From Phosphoribacter sp037045045 (GTDB taxonomy: Bacteria; Actinomycetota; Actinomycetes; Actinomycetales; Dermatophilaceae), in the NCBI GenBank assembly GCA_037045045.1, contig JBAOHL010000002.1, positions 372,001 to 436,000 of the forward strand: 64,000 nucleotides of DNA. Direction: 5' to 3'. The notes beneath the pieces were generated by a model. The model was not told where the DNA came from, searched no databases, and saw only the letters and a program-made list of their open reading frames with translations. Below are positions 8,872 to 17,069 of the stretch, piece by piece. Made by a program: the position numbers and the translations under genes. Positions within the stretch are counted from its first letter, which is position 1. The number at the start of each line of letters is the position of its first letter.

Positions 8872-10256
8872 CGACACCACGCACTCTCTCGCGGGCGAGC
8901 GGCGACGGGCGACCCCCGGCACCGGTCCGGATCGTCCACCTCGGCTTGGGCAACTTCTTCCGCGCCCACCAGGCCTGGTACACCGAGCACGCCCCCGACG
9001 CGGCCGAGTGGGGCATCGCGGCCTTCGGCGGCAACCGCAGCGTCCTGTCCGACTCCCTGGCCGCCCAGGACGGGCTGTACACGTTGCTCGTCCGCGACGC
9101 CGAGCAGGACCGCCCCGAGGTGGTCGCCAGCCTCAGCGCGGTCCATGGAGGCGGCGATCTCGACGCGTTGCGCGCCTACCTGTCCTCCCCCGCGGTCTGC
9201 ATCGTCACGACCACCGTCACCGAGGCCGGCTACCTGCGCACCGACACCGGCGCGCTCGACGTCGCCGACCCGCTCGTCGTGGCGGACCTGGCCGCCCTGC
9301 GCTCGGACCCCATGGGCGCTCTCGTGCGGACCGCCCCCGGAAAGCTCGTGGCGGGGTTGGTGGCGCGGCGGGTCGCCGACGCCGGGCCGATCACCCTGTT
9401 GCCGTGCGACAACGTCCCGGACAACGGGCCGATGCTCGCCCGCGTCGTCCGCGAGCTCGCCGAGCTCGTGGACCCGGCCCTGCCGGCGTGGATCGACGCC
9501 AACGTGTCTGTCGCGACGACGATGGTCGACCGCATCACCCCTCGGTCCACCCCGCAGGACGAGCGCTCGCTGGCCGACCGCACCGGGATCGACGATCCGT
9601 GCCTGGTCGTCACCGAACCGTTCACCGAGTGGGTGATCGCCGGCCAGTTCCCGGCCGGCCGGCCGCAGTGGGAGGCGGTCGGGGTGCGCTTCGTCGAGGA
9701 CATCGTCCCGTTCGAGACCCGCAAGTTGTGGCTGCTCAACGGGTCGCACTCACTCATGGCGTATGCCGCGTCGATCGCCGGGCACGAGACGGTCTACGAC
9801 GCGGTCGCCGACCCCGTCGTGCGGGGGTGGGTGCAGCAGTGGTGGGACGACGCGGCCCGGCAGCTCGACTTCCCCCCAGCCGAGGTCGCGGCATACCGGG
9901 CTGCGCTCCTGCAACGATTCGCCAATCCCGGCATCCGCCACTTGCTCGCCCAGATCGCCGCCGACGGCTCCCAGAAGCTCCCCATCCGGATCGTGCCGAC
10001 CCTGCTCGCCGAACGCGCCGTGGGCCGGATGCCGGCCGGCGCGACCCGGGCCGTCGCCGCCTGGGTCGCCCATCTCAGGGGACACGGCGCCCCCGTGACC
10101 GACGCCAAGGCCGACGAGGTCATGCGCCTGATCGCGGGCGCGGACGCGGACGACGAGGCCGTCGAGGCCGTGTTGGGCTGGTTGGGGATCCACGACAGCG
10201 CCGTGACCGACGTCGTTCTCGAGCAATACCGCGAGATGGTGGGGTCGGGTCGATGA
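8868..10256 (+). CDS. uxuB: Mannitol dehydrogenase family, probable D-fructuronate reductase
   Basis: 462 residues of the polyol-specific long-chain dehydrogenase family. The Rossmann start is VRIVHLGLGNFFRAHQAWY, and the catalytic K-x4-N-x2-H motif is KLWLLNGSH in the C-terminal domain. Directly after uxaC, reduction of D-fructuronate to D-mannonate with NADH is the expected reaction; tagaturonate or mannitol activity cannot be excluded by sequence. It is coupled on both sides: GTGA overlap with uxaC and ATGA overlap with the kinase. Confidence 0.87.
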   Translation: MTTPRTLSRASGDGRPPAPVRIVHLGLGNFFRAHQAWYTEHAPDAAEWGIAAFGGNRSVLSDSLAAQDGLYTLLVRDAEQDRPEVVASLSAVHGGGDLDALRAYLSSPAVCIVTTTVTEAGYLRTDTGALDVADPLVVADLAALRSDPMGALVRTAPGKLVAGLVARRVADAGPITLLPCDNVPDNGPMLARVVRELAELVDPALPAWIDANVSVATTMVDRITPRSTPQDERSLADRTGIDDPCLVVTEPFTEWVIAGQFPAGRPQWEAVGVRFVEDIVPFETRKLWLLNGSHSLMAYAASIAGHETVYDAVADPVVRGWVQQWWDDAARQLDFPPAEVAAYRAALLQRFANPGIRHLLAQIAADGSQKLPIRIVPTLLAERAVGRMPAGATRAVAAWVAHLRGHGAPVTDAKADEVMRLIAGADADDEAVEAVLGWLGIHDSAVTDVVLEQYREMVGSGR

Positions 10257-10759
10257 GTCGTCACGTCGTCGTCATGGGAGTGTCGGGCTGCGGGAAGAGC
10301 ACCGTGGCCGTCGGGATCAGCGAGCGAGCCGGTCTGCTGCTCGGCGAGGCCGATCGCTTCCACCCCGAGGCCAACGTCGCGAAGATGGCCCGTGGCATCC
10401 CGCTGACCGACGAGGACCGCTGGCCGTGGCTGCGCGCCCTCGCCGAGTGGATCCGCGAGCACGACGCCCGTGCGGAGTACACGGTCATGGCGTGCTCGGC
10501 ACTGCGACGGTCCTATCGCGACGTCCTGCGCACCGGGGCCCCGCGCGTCGAGTTCGTCCACCTCGCCGGCGCGTTCGACGTCGTGCGGACTCGACTGTCG
10601 GCCCGCACCGACCATTTCATGCCGGCCGAGCTGCTGGAGTCGCAGTACGCCACCCTCGAGCCGCTCGGCCCCGACGAGGACGGCGTGGTCCTCGACCTGG
10701 CCCACGGCTCCACGGCACTCATCGACGAGGCCGTGCGGCGCTTGGGGTTGGCCCCGTGA
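10253..10759 (+). CDS. gntK: Gluconokinase
   Basis: 168 residues. P-loop GVSGCGKST at the N-terminus, ADRFHP, MACSALRRSYRD and RTDHFMPAELLESQYATLEPL are the signatures of GntK, which phosphorylates D-gluconate to 6-phosphogluconate for the pentose phosphate pathway. It is the last gene of the uxaC-uxuB-gntK overlap chain. A gluconate kinase after a mannonate-producing step makes sense only if mannonate is turned into gluconate, the proposed task of the LarA homologue. Confidence 0.92.
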   Translation: MSRHVVVMGVSGCGKSTVAVGISERAGLLLGEADRFHPEANVAKMARGIPLTDEDRWPWLRALAEWIREHDARAEYTVMACSALRRSYRDVLRTGAPRVEFVHLAGAFDVVRTRLSARTDHFMPAELLESQYATLEPLGPDEDGVVLDLAHGSTALIDEAVRRLGLAP

Positions 10760-10791
10760 CGGCATACCGACACACCACCGAAGGACAGACC

Positions 10792-12561
10792 ATGGTCGAC
10801 CTGACCGCGAAGCCCTACTACCTCGACGCCGACGCGGTGGAGTGGGTCGAGCGCACCATCGCCGGGATGAGCGAGGAGGAGAAGATCGGCCAGCTCTTCG
10901 TCAACATGGGGGCCAGCCGCGACGAGGCCTACCTCAAGGACGCGCTGGCGAAGTACCACTTCGGGGCGGTGCGCTACAACCCGGCGACCGCCGCAGAGGT
11001 GCACGAGCAGAACCGCATCCTCCAGGAGAACTCGACGATCCCGCTGCTCATCGCCTCGAATGCCGAGGCCGGCGGCAACGGCGCGTGCACCGACGGCACC
11101 CTCGTCGGGTACCACATCAAGATCGGGGCGACCGCGGACCCGCGCTGGGCCTACGAGATGGGCCGGGTCAGCGGGGTCGAATCCTCGGCCATCGGCTGCA
11201 ACTGGGCGTTCGCGCCGATCGTCGACCTGCTGATGAACTGGCGCAACCCCATCATCAGCAACCGGTCCTTCGGCGCGGATCCGGACCTCGTCCTCGCGAT
11301 GGGCAAGGAGTACCTGCGCGGGATGGCCGAGTCGGGGGTCATGTGCGCGATGAAGCACTTCCCCGGCGACGGAGTCGACGAGCGCGACCACCACCTGTCC
11401 CGATCGGTCAACACGCTGAGCACGCAGCAGTGGGACGCGACGTTCGGCACGGTGTATGCCGGGATGATCGACGCGGGAGTGCACTCGGTCATGGCCGGCC
11501 ACATCATGCACCCGGCCTACCAGCGACATTTCAGCCCGCAGACGCCTGACGAGGAGCTGCTGCCGGCCTCGCTGTGCAAGGAACTCGTCACCGACCTGCT
11601 CAAGGGCCAACTCGGCTTCAACGGACTGGTCGTCACCGACGCGAGCCACATGGTCGGGATGACCTCGACGATGAGACGCGCGGACGTCCTGCCGACGGCC
11701 ATCGCCGCCGGGTGCGATCTGTTCCTCTTCTTCAACGACCCCGACGAGGACTTCGGCTACATGATGGCCGGCTACCGCAACGGGGCGATCACCGACGAGC
11801 GCCTCACCGACGCGCTGCGCCGGATCCTCGGCCTCAAGGCCTCGGCCGGACTGCACCGCAAGGCCAAAACCCAGATCGTCCCGCCCGCCGACCAGGCCCT
11901 GGCCCGGATCGGGCTGCCCGAGAACGTCGCGATCTTCGACGACATCACCGACCGCGCCGTCACGCTCGTGAAGAACACCGACCCTCAGATCCTCCCGGTA
12001 ACTCCCGAGCGCTATCCCCGCGTGCTCGTCGTCCCGGTCAAGGGACCGGAGAACCCCGCGGCGGCGATCTTCGGCGGCGACGGGACCCCGCCCTGGGAGA
12101 CCGTCGCGGCCCTCCTGAAGGCTGCCGGGCACGAGGTCGAGATCTACGAGTCCGCCATCGACCGACTCCTCAAGCTCCCTGCCGAACAGCGCCACGAGGG
12201 CCTCATGGGGATGTACTCAGGCAAGGCCCCGATCGCCGATCTCGTCGCGAAGTACGACCTCGTCGTCAACGTCGCGAAGGTCGTCGGCGGCATGCAGCCG
12301 GTCGAGCGGGTGATGTGGGCCGCCTCGAAGGGCACGCCGGACGTGCCGTGGTACGTCCACGAACTGCCCACGATCTTCGTCTCGGTGGCTGCGCCGTTCC
12401 ACTTGGCCGACGCCCCTGCGGTCAAGTGTTTCGTCAACGCCTACGACAGCCAGGACCGCACCCTCGCCGCCGTGGTGGACAAACTCGCGGCGGGAACCGA
12501 GGCGTTCACCGGCGTCAGCCCCGTCGACGCGTTCTGCGCGATGGTCGACACCCGGTTCTAG
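10792..12561 (+). CDS. GH3 beta-N-acetylhexosaminidase-like glycosidase
   Basis: 589 residues, no signal peptide. The NagZ-type barrel shows KHFPGDGVDERDHHLS, with the Asp-His dyad of GH3 hexosaminidases, and LVVTDASHMVG with the probable nucleophile Asp; a C-terminal alpha/beta domain follows from about residue 400. Removes a terminal N-acetylhexosamine from oligosaccharides; some relatives are phosphorylases. The ATG follows GAAGGA by 7 bases. Next to a glucuronidase, it suggests that the imported substrate is a glycosaminoglycan-type disaccharide such as a hyaluronan or chondroitin fragment. That is inference. Confidence 0.82.
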   Translation: MVDLTAKPYYLDADAVEWVERTIAGMSEEEKIGQLFVNMGASRDEAYLKDALAKYHFGAVRYNPATAAEVHEQNRILQENSTIPLLIASNAEAGGNGACTDGTLVGYHIKIGATADPRWAYEMGRVSGVESSAIGCNWAFAPIVDLLMNWRNPIISNRSFGADPDLVLAMGKEYLRGMAESGVMCAMKHFPGDGVDERDHHLSRSVNTLSTQQWDATFGTVYAGMIDAGVHSVMAGHIMHPAYQRHFSPQTPDEELLPASLCKELVTDLLKGQLGFNGLVVTDASHMVGMTSTMRRADVLPTAIAAGCDLFLFFNDPDEDFGYMMAGYRNGAITDERLTDALRRILGLKASAGLHRKAKTQIVPPADQALARIGLPENVAIFDDITDRAVTLVKNTDPQILPVTPERYPRVLVVPVKGPENPAAAIFGGDGTPPWETVAALLKAAGHEVEIYESAIDRLLKLPAEQRHEGLMGMYSGKAPIADLVAKYDLVVNVAKVVGGMQPVERVMWAASKGTPDVPWYVHELPTIFVSVAAPFHLADAPAVKCFVNAYDSQDRTLAAVVDKLAAGTEAFTGVSPVDAFCAMVDTRF

Positions 12562-12686
12562 ACGAGCGACCCCGGACACCCCCAGCTGGCAAGGAAACTC
12601 ATGGCACGGCATACCCCCACCACAGACACGGACGTAGCGTGGAAGTCAGTCCACGACGAGCCGCACACCCACGGAAGGACCCACTC

Positions 12687-13319
12687 ATGACCGACTCGCC
12701 CACCCACCCGGTCGTCACGCTGTTCGAGTCGTACGGGTCCGGCGCCACCCAGGTGGCCCCCCGCGTGGCCGCAGCGCTCGGGGTGCCCTACCTCGGGCAG
12801 CGATTCAGCTCCGAGGAACTCGAGGACGCCGAGGAGCAGCGGCGCCAACAGCAAGCCGACGAGGGACCGGTGTCACGCTTCTTCGCCTCGTTCGGGCACT
12901 TCGGCGTGGACAACCGCTCGATCCCGCTGGACCAACGCGACGAGTACGTCATCGCCGTGGAGAACACCAAGACGGTTCGCGACGCGGTCGCCGAGGGCGG
13001 CGTGGTCCTCGGACGTAACGCGACGGTGATCCTCTCGGACAACCCGGCTGCCCTGCACGTCAAACTCGACGCACCCGTGGAGGCTCGGATCGCCCGTGCC
13101 GCCGACGAGGGCGGCATCGACCAGGGGCGTGCGGCTCGACGGCAGGCCCACGAGGACAAGATGCGGGCCGACATGTCGATGCGGTTGTACGCCTGGGATC
13201 CCCGGCTGCCCGACCACTACGACCTCATCGTCAATACGAGCACGCTCGACGTCGATCAGATCGTCGACATCGTCGTCGCCGCGAGCAGCATCAAGGCTCG
13301 GACCGTCGCCGCGCACTGA
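12687..13319 (+). CDS. Cytidylate kinase-like family protein
   Basis: 210 residues matching the AAA/cytidylate-kinase-like family. VVTLFESYGSGATQVAPRVAAALG replaces the canonical P-loop start, and later VVLGRNATVIL and VKLDAPVEARIAR (the Lid-type arginines) are seen. Members often sit in carbohydrate loci and their substrate is unknown. GGAAGGA precedes the ATG. It lies 125 bp after the GH3 gene in the same direction and may be the last cistron of the glucuronide operon. Confidence 0.7.
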   Translation: MTDSPTHPVVTLFESYGSGATQVAPRVAAALGVPYLGQRFSSEELEDAEEQRRQQQADEGPVSRFFASFGHFGVDNRSIPLDQRDEYVIAVENTKTVRDAVAEGGVVLGRNATVILSDNPAALHVKLDAPVEARIARAADEGGIDQGRAARRQAHEDKMRADMSMRLYAWDPRLPDHYDLIVNTSTLDVDQIVDIVVAASSIKARTVAAH

Positions 13320-13387
13320 GGCCCTCGACTCGCGACCTGGGCCGGCTCCTGCCTAGGCACCCCCGAGAGCCGCGCCCACGGTGACGT

Positions 13388-13510
13388 CTAGGCCGGCGGG
13401 TCGACCAACCGGACCGGGATGTCGGTGCTCTCGTCGGTGTGGTAGCTCGCGGGCAGGATGTCCTTGGCCTTCTGGTGCACGGTGCCCGCCTGTCGCAACC
13501 GCTGAACGAG
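13388..13510 (-). pseudogene. Possible 3' gene remnant
   Basis: On the minus strand about 40 codons end at a TAG, with actinobacterial codon use and a plausible C-terminus (DILPASYHTDESTDIPVR, then LVDPPA). Upstream of 13510 the frame loses this character (more A+T, odd residues) and meets a stop at about 13550, and no start or ribosome-binding site is visible. It looks like the tail of a deleted gene. I do not recognise the family. Confidence 0.3.
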
Positions 13511-13549
13511 CCGATGTTGACACGATATTCGCACCTGATCGGTCGGTCC

Positions 13550-14605
13550 TCAGGTCGTGAACCCGGCGTGGACGTGGTCGTGATGAGTGTCGTCGGTGAA
13601 GTACCCGGTGCGCCGCACCGCAACCGGTCCACCGACGTTGTACGAGCCCGCGTCGCCCATCGCCGTCATGTAGTCGACGACGAGCGACCGAGGTGTCGCC
13701 GCCGAGACGACCGGATGACCGTTGATCGTCCAGGTGTCGACGGCTCGGCCAAGGGGGTGGTCACTGCGGCGGTTCGTGCCGAAGACGTCCAAGGGGTGCC
13801 CGGTGCGCAGCACGCTGACGCCGATGGCGAACCGCGCGGAGACGGAGTCGAGTGCGCCGAGCACGCTGTCGTGGACCGTGCCGGCGTGCACGTCGGCGAG
13901 GGCCTGCGGCGGCAGGTCGATCCGGGCGTTGCCGAGGACGCGGCGTGCTACGGCGCTGAGCTCGGGCAGCGCCGGACCGGCATCCCCGGGGTAGAGGTGC
14001 ACGACGGACCAGCCGGTGGCACCCCGCTGGAGTCGGACGTCGACGGTGGTGCCACCGTCGCTGACGGCCGAGCTCTGGGACACCCACTGACGCGCGACGA
14101 CGAGGACGCTGGCCGAGTCGGCGAGGATGCCGCCGTACTGGGCGAACACGACCTGCAGGGCGGCCGCGTCGCCGCGGGCGAACAGCGAACCGGCCTCGTC
14201 GCCGAGGGCGGGGTCGACGCCGAGCTGGCTCAGCCGTGACTTGGCGGCGCTGCTGCCGAACGCTCCCACCGGCCAGGCGCCGAGCGCCTCGACGACGCGA
14301 GCGGCCATCCGCTTGACGTCGGGTTGGACGTCGGCCGCGTCGGGCTCCCACGCAGTGGTTCGCGGCAGGGCGGCCCGGGCCGGGCTCGTCGGCGCCGATA
14401 CCGCAGGGGGCGACGGCGAGGGCGACACCGCGTTCGTCGGCGACGGTGTGCCGGTCGCGAGCGCCGAGGAGGTGGCCGACGAGGGGCCGGGCGCAGGCTC
14501 GGTCCGAGTGCAGGCGACCAGCCCGACCGCTCCGGCGGCGGCCGCCAGCACGCTGCGGCGGGTCACCGACGCTCGCGACGAACTCGTGGGCGGCATACGC
14601 GGCAT
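13550..14605 (-). CDS. Tat/lipoprotein-type secreted protein with M15-peptidase-like C-terminus
   Basis: 351 residues. The N-terminus has VTRRSVLAAAAGAVGLVAC: a twin-arginine signal ending in a lipobox cysteine, so it is probably exported by Tat and lipid-anchored. A Ser/Thr/Pro-rich spacer follows. Near the C-terminus RSDHPLGRAVDTW and HHDHVHAGF resemble the zinc-binding SxHxxGxAxD and HxH motifs of M15 D-Ala-D-Ala peptidases, so a cell-wall role or a degenerate M15 fold is possible. Starts at 14605 and 14596 are both possible, and both lie inside copies of the GTATGCCG octamer. Confidence 0.7.
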   Translation of the reverse strand: MPRMPPTSSSRASVTRRSVLAAAAGAVGLVACTRTEPAPGPSSATSSALATGTPSPTNAVSPSPSPPAVSAPTSPARAALPRTTAWEPDAADVQPDVKRMAARVVEALGAWPVGAFGSSAAKSRLSQLGVDPALGDEAGSLFARGDAAALQVVFAQYGGILADSASVLVVARQWVSQSSAVSDGGTTVDVRLQRGATGWSVVHLYPGDAGPALPELSAVARRVLGNARIDLPPQALADVHAGTVHDSVLGALDSVSARFAIGVSVLRTGHPLDVFGTNRRSDHPLGRAVDTWTINGHPVVSAATPRSLVVDYMTAMGDAGSYNVGGPVAVRRTGYFTDDTHHDHVHAGFTT

Positions 14606-14661
14606 ACTGCATCGATCTGCTGTGAGCCTCCTGGGGGCGCCAGGCGACGGCAAGACCTGGG

Positions 14662-14680
14662 ATACCCCAGGGGGTATACT
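14662..14680 (+). promoter_or_regulatory. CsoR/CstR-like operator overlapping a -10 box
   Basis: ATACCCC-AG-GGGGTAT is a perfect 7-bp inverted repeat with a 2-base spacer (14662-14677), the form of CsoR/CstR-family operators. It overlaps TATACT (14675-14680), a good -10, about 56 bp before the thioredoxin-rhodanese start. A persulfide-sensing CstR repressor would suit a rhodanese gene; the repressor gene is not in the window. Confidence 0.6.
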
Positions 14681-14735
14681 GGGCGCCGAATCCCACCGAC
14701 CCCAGACACCTGGCACTTCGCGTCAAGGAGAACCC

Positions 14736-15434
14736 GTGCCCACCAAGGACCTGACCGCCGCCGACTTCGAGCAGACCGTCACTGACAACGACATCGTCCT
14801 CGTCGATTTCTGGGCGGCCTGGTGCGGGCCGTGTCGGCAGTTCGCGCCGACCTACGCTGCCGCCTCCGAGAAGCACCCGGAGATCGTCTTCGGCAAGGTC
14901 GACACCGAGGCGGAGACTGCCCTCGCGGGGTCGGCTCACATCACGTCGATCCCTACCCTCATGGCCTTCCGTGAGGGGGTGCTCGTGTTCTCCCAGCCCG
15001 GCGCCCTGCCTCCCGCGGCACTGCAGCAGGTCATCGACGGGGTCAAGGCCCTGGACATGACGGACGTGCACGCCCAGGTTGCCCGGCAACGGGCGCTCCT
15101 GGACAAGCCCGTCGAGGTGTCACTGGACCAGTTCGCCCAGGCGCAGGCCTCCGGCGCCACCGTCATCGACGTCCGCGAGCCGATGGAGTACCGCGCCGGG
15201 CACGTCCCCGGCGCCACCCTCATGCCCCTGGCGTCGATGCCCGACAAGCTCGACGCGGTGCCCCGCGACGAGCCGGTCTACGTCATCTGCGCGACCGGGA
15301 ATCGAAGCCAGCAGGGCAGCGCCTTCCTGCGCCAAGCCGGCATCGAGGCCTACTCGGTCGCGGGCGGGACGAACGGCTGGTCGACCGCCGGGCGAGAGGT
15401 CGTCGCGGGTCCGTATCCGAACGCCCAGGGCTGA
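14736..15434 (+). CDS. Thioredoxin-rhodanese fusion protein
   Basis: 232 residues with two domains. Residues 1-105 are a thioredoxin with the active site WAAWCGPCRQ and the cis-proline segment SIPTLMAF. Residues 125-230 are a rhodanese with VIDVREPMEYRAGHVPGA and the active-site loop CATGNRSQQ. The fusion suggests thiol-dependent release of persulfide sulfur from the rhodanese cysteine by the linked thioredoxin, in the cytosol. The GTG start follows AAGGAG. The palindrome at 14662 predicts control by reactive sulfur or copper. Confidence 0.9.
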   Translation: MPTKDLTAADFEQTVTDNDIVLVDFWAAWCGPCRQFAPTYAAASEKHPEIVFGKVDTEAETALAGSAHITSIPTLMAFREGVLVFSQPGALPPAALQQVIDGVKALDMTDVHAQVARQRALLDKPVEVSLDQFAQAQASGATVIDVREPMEYRAGHVPGATLMPLASMPDKLDAVPRDEPVYVICATGNRSQQGSAFLRQAGIEAYSVAGGTNGWSTAGREVVAGPYPNAQG

Positions 15435-15562
15435 CCGAGCACCCTTCGGACCGGCTGGACGCGCCGCGGCATACCCGGGGCAAGTTCCTCCTCGCGCGAG
15501 GTGGCCTCCCCGCGGGCACAACTCGCTAGCCCACGTCGGTGCCGACAGGTACCGTCACGAGG

Positions 15563-17017
15563 ATGCACTCCCCTGGCTCGGTCGACCACACCACCGCGCC
15601 GGCCGTCGACGAGCGGGCCGGCAACCGCCTGGTCTGGCTGCTCGTCGCCGCGACCTTCGTCGTCTTCCTCAACGAGACGACGATGGGCGTCGCGCTCGCC
15701 ACGGTCATGGCCGACTTCGGGATCGATCCGCGCACCGGCCAGTGGCTCACCACCGCTTTCATGCTCACCATGGCCGTGGTCATCCCGGTCACCGGGTGGC
15801 TCATGCAGCGGTTGCGGACCCGCACCGTGTTCGTGACCGCTCTCGTCCTCTTCTGCACCGGGACCGCCGCCGCCGGGTTGGCGCCGAGTTTCGGCCTGCT
15901 CGTGGCCGGGCGGATCGTGCAAGCCAGCGGCACGGCGATCATGCTCCCGCTGCTCATGACGACGTTGATGACCGTCGTCCCGGCCGAGCGACGCGGGACG
16001 ACGATGGGCAATGTCTCGCTCGTCATCTCGGTCGCGCCGGCCGTCGGCCCGACGCTGTCCGGGTCACTGCTCGCGACGGTCGGCTGGCGGGGGATCTTCG
16101 CGGTGATGCTGCCGATCGCCCTGGTCATGCTCGCCGTCGGGCTGCGCCAGGTCACGGATCTCGGCAGTCCGGGCGACGCGCCGCTGGACGTCGTCTCGGT
16201 GCCGCTGTCGGCGTTGGGTTTCGGCGGTCTGGTGTATGGCCTGAGCCAGGCCGGCGCGGACTCCACGGGCGGGGGTATGCCGCTGCCCCCGGTCGCGGCG
16301 GTAACCATCGGGATCGTCGCACTCGGGCTGTTCGCGTGGCGCCAGGTGCGCCTGCAACGCGTCGAGCGGGCCATGCTCGACCTGCGGGCCTTCCGTCACC
16401 GAGGGTTCACCGTGTCGCTGCTGGTCATGCTCGCGCTCATGGGCGCGCTGTTCGGTGTCGTCGTCGTGCTGCCGTTGTACCTGCTCGGCGTTCTGCACGC
16501 GAGCCCACTGACCGTCGGTCTGCTACTGCTGCCCGGTGGCCTGCTCATGGGCCTGTTGGGCCGGCCGGTGGGCGCCTGGTACGACCGCCATGGCCCGCGC
16601 CCCCTGGTCGTCCCCGGCGTCGTGCTCACCTCGGCGGCGATCTGGGCCCTCGTCACCGTCGACCAGAACACTCCGTTGTGGCGGATCTTCGGGTGCCATG
16701 TCCTCATGAGTCTCGGGCTCGCCCTCGTGTTCACACCGCTGTTCACGCTGAGCCTGTCCGCCGTGCCGCCGCCCCTGTATCCGCACGCCAGCGCGCTGCT
16801 CGGCAGCCTGCAGCAGGTCGCCGGCGCGGCGGGGACCGCCTTGTCGATCACGGTCATGGCCTCGGGCGCCACCGCCGCCATGGCGTCGGGAGTGGCGGGC
16901 GATGCGGCCACCGCGCAAGGGATGCGCCTGGCCTTCCTCGCCGGGGCGCTACTCTCGCTGGTCGGCGTCGGCGCTGCCCTGTTCGTGCGGCCCCTCTCCG
17001 ACCCCGATCCGGCATAG
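15563..17017 (+). CDS. DHA2-type MFS efflux transporter
   Basis: 484 residues with about 14 hydrophobic segments, the DHA2 drug:proton antiporter layout (EmrB, LfrA type). FVVFLNETTMGVALATVMADFGI in helix 1 and the helix 5 region VISVAPAVGPTLSG (antiporter motif C) support export. A GTG at 15539 would add eight residues and is an alternative start. Substrate unknown. Same direction as the thioredoxin-rhodanese gene but 130 bp away, so probably separately controlled. Confidence 0.85.
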   Translation: MHSPGSVDHTTAPAVDERAGNRLVWLLVAATFVVFLNETTMGVALATVMADFGIDPRTGQWLTTAFMLTMAVVIPVTGWLMQRLRTRTVFVTALVLFCTGTAAAGLAPSFGLLVAGRIVQASGTAIMLPLLMTTLMTVVPAERRGTTMGNVSLVISVAPAVGPTLSGSLLATVGWRGIFAVMLPIALVMLAVGLRQVTDLGSPGDAPLDVVSVPLSALGFGGLVYGLSQAGADSTGGGMPLPPVAAVTIGIVALGLFAWRQVRLQRVERAMLDLRAFRHRGFTVSLLVMLALMGALFGVVVVLPLYLLGVLHASPLTVGLLLLPGGLLMGLLGRPVGAWYDRHGPRPLVVPGVVLTSAAIWALVTVDQNTPLWRIFGCHVLMSLGLALVFTPLFTLSLSAVPPPLYPHASALLGSLQQVAGAAGTALSITVMASGATAAMASGVAGDAATAQGMRLAFLAGALLSLVGVGAALFVRPLSDPDPA

Positions 17018-17069
17018 TCATCGGGCGACGACTGGGTCACCCAGCCCGCCTGGCGAAGAGTAGTGGTCT

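Noticed and set aside
8826..9749. Antisense frames over uxuB and other catabolic genes
   Set aside because: Shadow frames with high Arg, Asp and Val content, contradicted by complete motif-bearing genes on the plus strand.
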